DNA of 6,864 nucleotides from Deltaproteobacteria bacterium (GTDB taxonomy: Bacteria; Desulfobacterota; Desulfobacteria; Desulfobacterales; JAUVGT01): NCBI GenBank assembly GCA_030593645.1, contig JAUVGT010000271.1:1-6864 (forward strand), written 5' to 3'. The position numbers and the translations under genes were made by a program. The notes under the pieces were generated by a model. It was given only the letters and a program-made list of their open reading frames with translations, had not been told where the DNA came from and ran no database searches. Numbering within the stretch: the first letter of the stretch is position 1; each line of letters starts with the position of its first letter. Shown here piece after piece: positions 6,376 to 6,864 of this stretch.

Positions 6376-6388
6376 CCGGTTTAACCGG
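6376..6388. promoter_or_regulatory. 13-base perfect palindrome before hisS
   Basis: CCGGTT and AACCGG flank a single T, giving a perfect odd palindrome whose GC content stands out in an AT-rich leader. It ends 20 bases before the hisS ATG and 3 bases before the AGGA that likely serves as Shine-Dalgarno. It could be an operator over the transcription start. The 1-base centre is too tight for a full hairpin in RNA, so a protein-binding site is more likely. Confidence 0.35.
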
Positions 6389-6408
6389 GTCAGGATTTAT
6401 TGTTTAAA

Positions 6409-6864
6409 ATGATACAATTAATTAAAGGATTTAAGGACATACTTCCGGGTGAGACAGAACTCTGGCAGAAAATTGAAGAGGCCGCGACTTCGATTTTTGA
6501 TGATTTCGGATTCCGGGAAATCCGTGTTCCAATCATGGAAAAAACTGAACTTTTTGCCAGGAGTATCGGTGAAGATACCGATATCGTGGAAAAAGAGATG
6601 TACACCTTCCCGGACAGAAAAGGTGATCTGATCACCCTCAGACCGGAAGCGACAGCTTCGATTGTACGTTCCTATATCCAGCACAAACTGTACGCAAAGG
6701 GTACTGTTCAGAAATTCCATACGATTGGTCCCATGTTTCGAAGGGAAAACCCGCAAAAGGGAAGGTACAGGCAATTTTACCAGATTGATGCAGAGGTGTT
6801 CGGGAGCGCGTCGCCTTATACGGATGCACAGCTTATTTATATGCTGACGATTCTTTTATCAAGG
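6409..6864 (+). CDS. hisS: histidyl-tRNA synthetase, N-terminal part (runs off the window)
   Basis: Class II aminoacyl-tRNA synthetase that charges tRNA-His with histidine in the cytoplasm. 152 codons are visible, about a third of the usual 410-430. The N-terminus IKGFKDILPGETELW is typical of bacterial HisRS. Motif 1 is FGFREIRVPIMEKTELFARS (33-52); residues 77-84 give LRPEATAS, which lines the active site; and motif 2 is seen as IGPMFRRENPQKGRYRQFYQ (106-125), with its ATP-binding arginines. The ATG at 6409 follows AGGA (6392-6395) by 13 bases; an in-frame TTG at 6400, closer to the AGGA, is a possible alternative, but the ATG agrees better with the usual HisRS N-terminus. No T-box leader is seen. 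It is divergent from panB. Confidence 0.97.
   Translation, partial: MIQLIKGFKDILPGETELWQKIEEAATSIFDDFGFREIRVPIMEKTELFARSIGEDTDIVEKEMYTFPDRKGDLITLRPEATASIVRSYIQHKLYAKGTVQKFHTIGPMFRRENPQKGRYRQFYQIDAEVFGSASPYTDAQLIYMLTILLSR

Larger units (their letters stand above)
6060..6408. other. 349-base AT-rich divergent intergenic region between panB and hisS
   Basis: This holds the leaders of two genes transcribed outward. I see a good promoter candidate for panB, a weaker one for hisS, and three dyad symmetries: CAATT/AATTG (6081-6096), ATTAGT-ATTG-ACTAAT (6207-6222) and CCGGTT-T-AACCGG (6376-6388). No reading frame of convincing length or composition, no tRNA and no intrinsic terminator was found. The length is generous for two short leaders, so a small RNA cannot be excluded, but nothing specific supports one. 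Confidence 0.6.

Overview
The window looks like chromosome from an anaerobic bacterium, most likely a Desulfobacterota (Desulfobacterales-type) sulfate reducer. This is inferred from gene content and protein flavour: a TRAP transporter beside a membrane-anchored reductive-dehalogenase-like protein, a FadR-type regulator, a zinc-ribbon/pilin-like protein, and panB followed by a DUF2520 gene. Base composition is moderate and fairly even, apart from an AT-rich gap near the right end. I see no insertion sequence, CRISPR array, tRNA, rRNA or phage gene.

Left part (1-3372, all + strand). The window opens inside a TRAP transporter large permease gene. After 98 bases comes a 478-residue protein with a complete reductive dehalogenase (RdhA) core and two iron-sulfur cluster motifs. 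It has three N-terminal membrane helices in place of the usual Tat export signal. A GntR/FadR-family regulator starts 5 bases later and is almost certainly co-transcribed with it. The simplest reading is an uptake/dehalogenation/regulation module: the TRAP system imports an organic acid, a cytoplasm-facing RdhA-like enzyme acts on it, and the regulator senses it or its product. The function is inferred; the family assignments rest on clear motifs.

Middle part (3373-4378). A short gap with overlapping palindromes leads into a + strand gene for an unusual composite membrane protein: N-terminal alpha/beta domain, proline-rich linker, CxxC...CxxC zinc ribbon, one transmembrane helix that reads like a type IV pilin stalk but lacks the prepilin cleavage site, and a pilin-like C-terminal domain. 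It converges on the next operon across about 105 bases with no clear terminator.

Right part (4379-6864). On the - strand, panB (ketopantoate hydroxymethyltransferase, pantothenate/CoA synthesis) is followed after 22 bases by a Rossmann/DUF2520 oxidoreductase gene, a good candidate for the next enzyme, ketopantoate reductase (PanG-type). A 349-base AT-rich divergent region holds a plausible panB promoter, a weaker candidate promoter for the other direction, and a 13-base palindrome just before hisS. hisS (histidyl-tRNA synthetase) begins at 6409 on the + strand and runs off the window after 152 codons.
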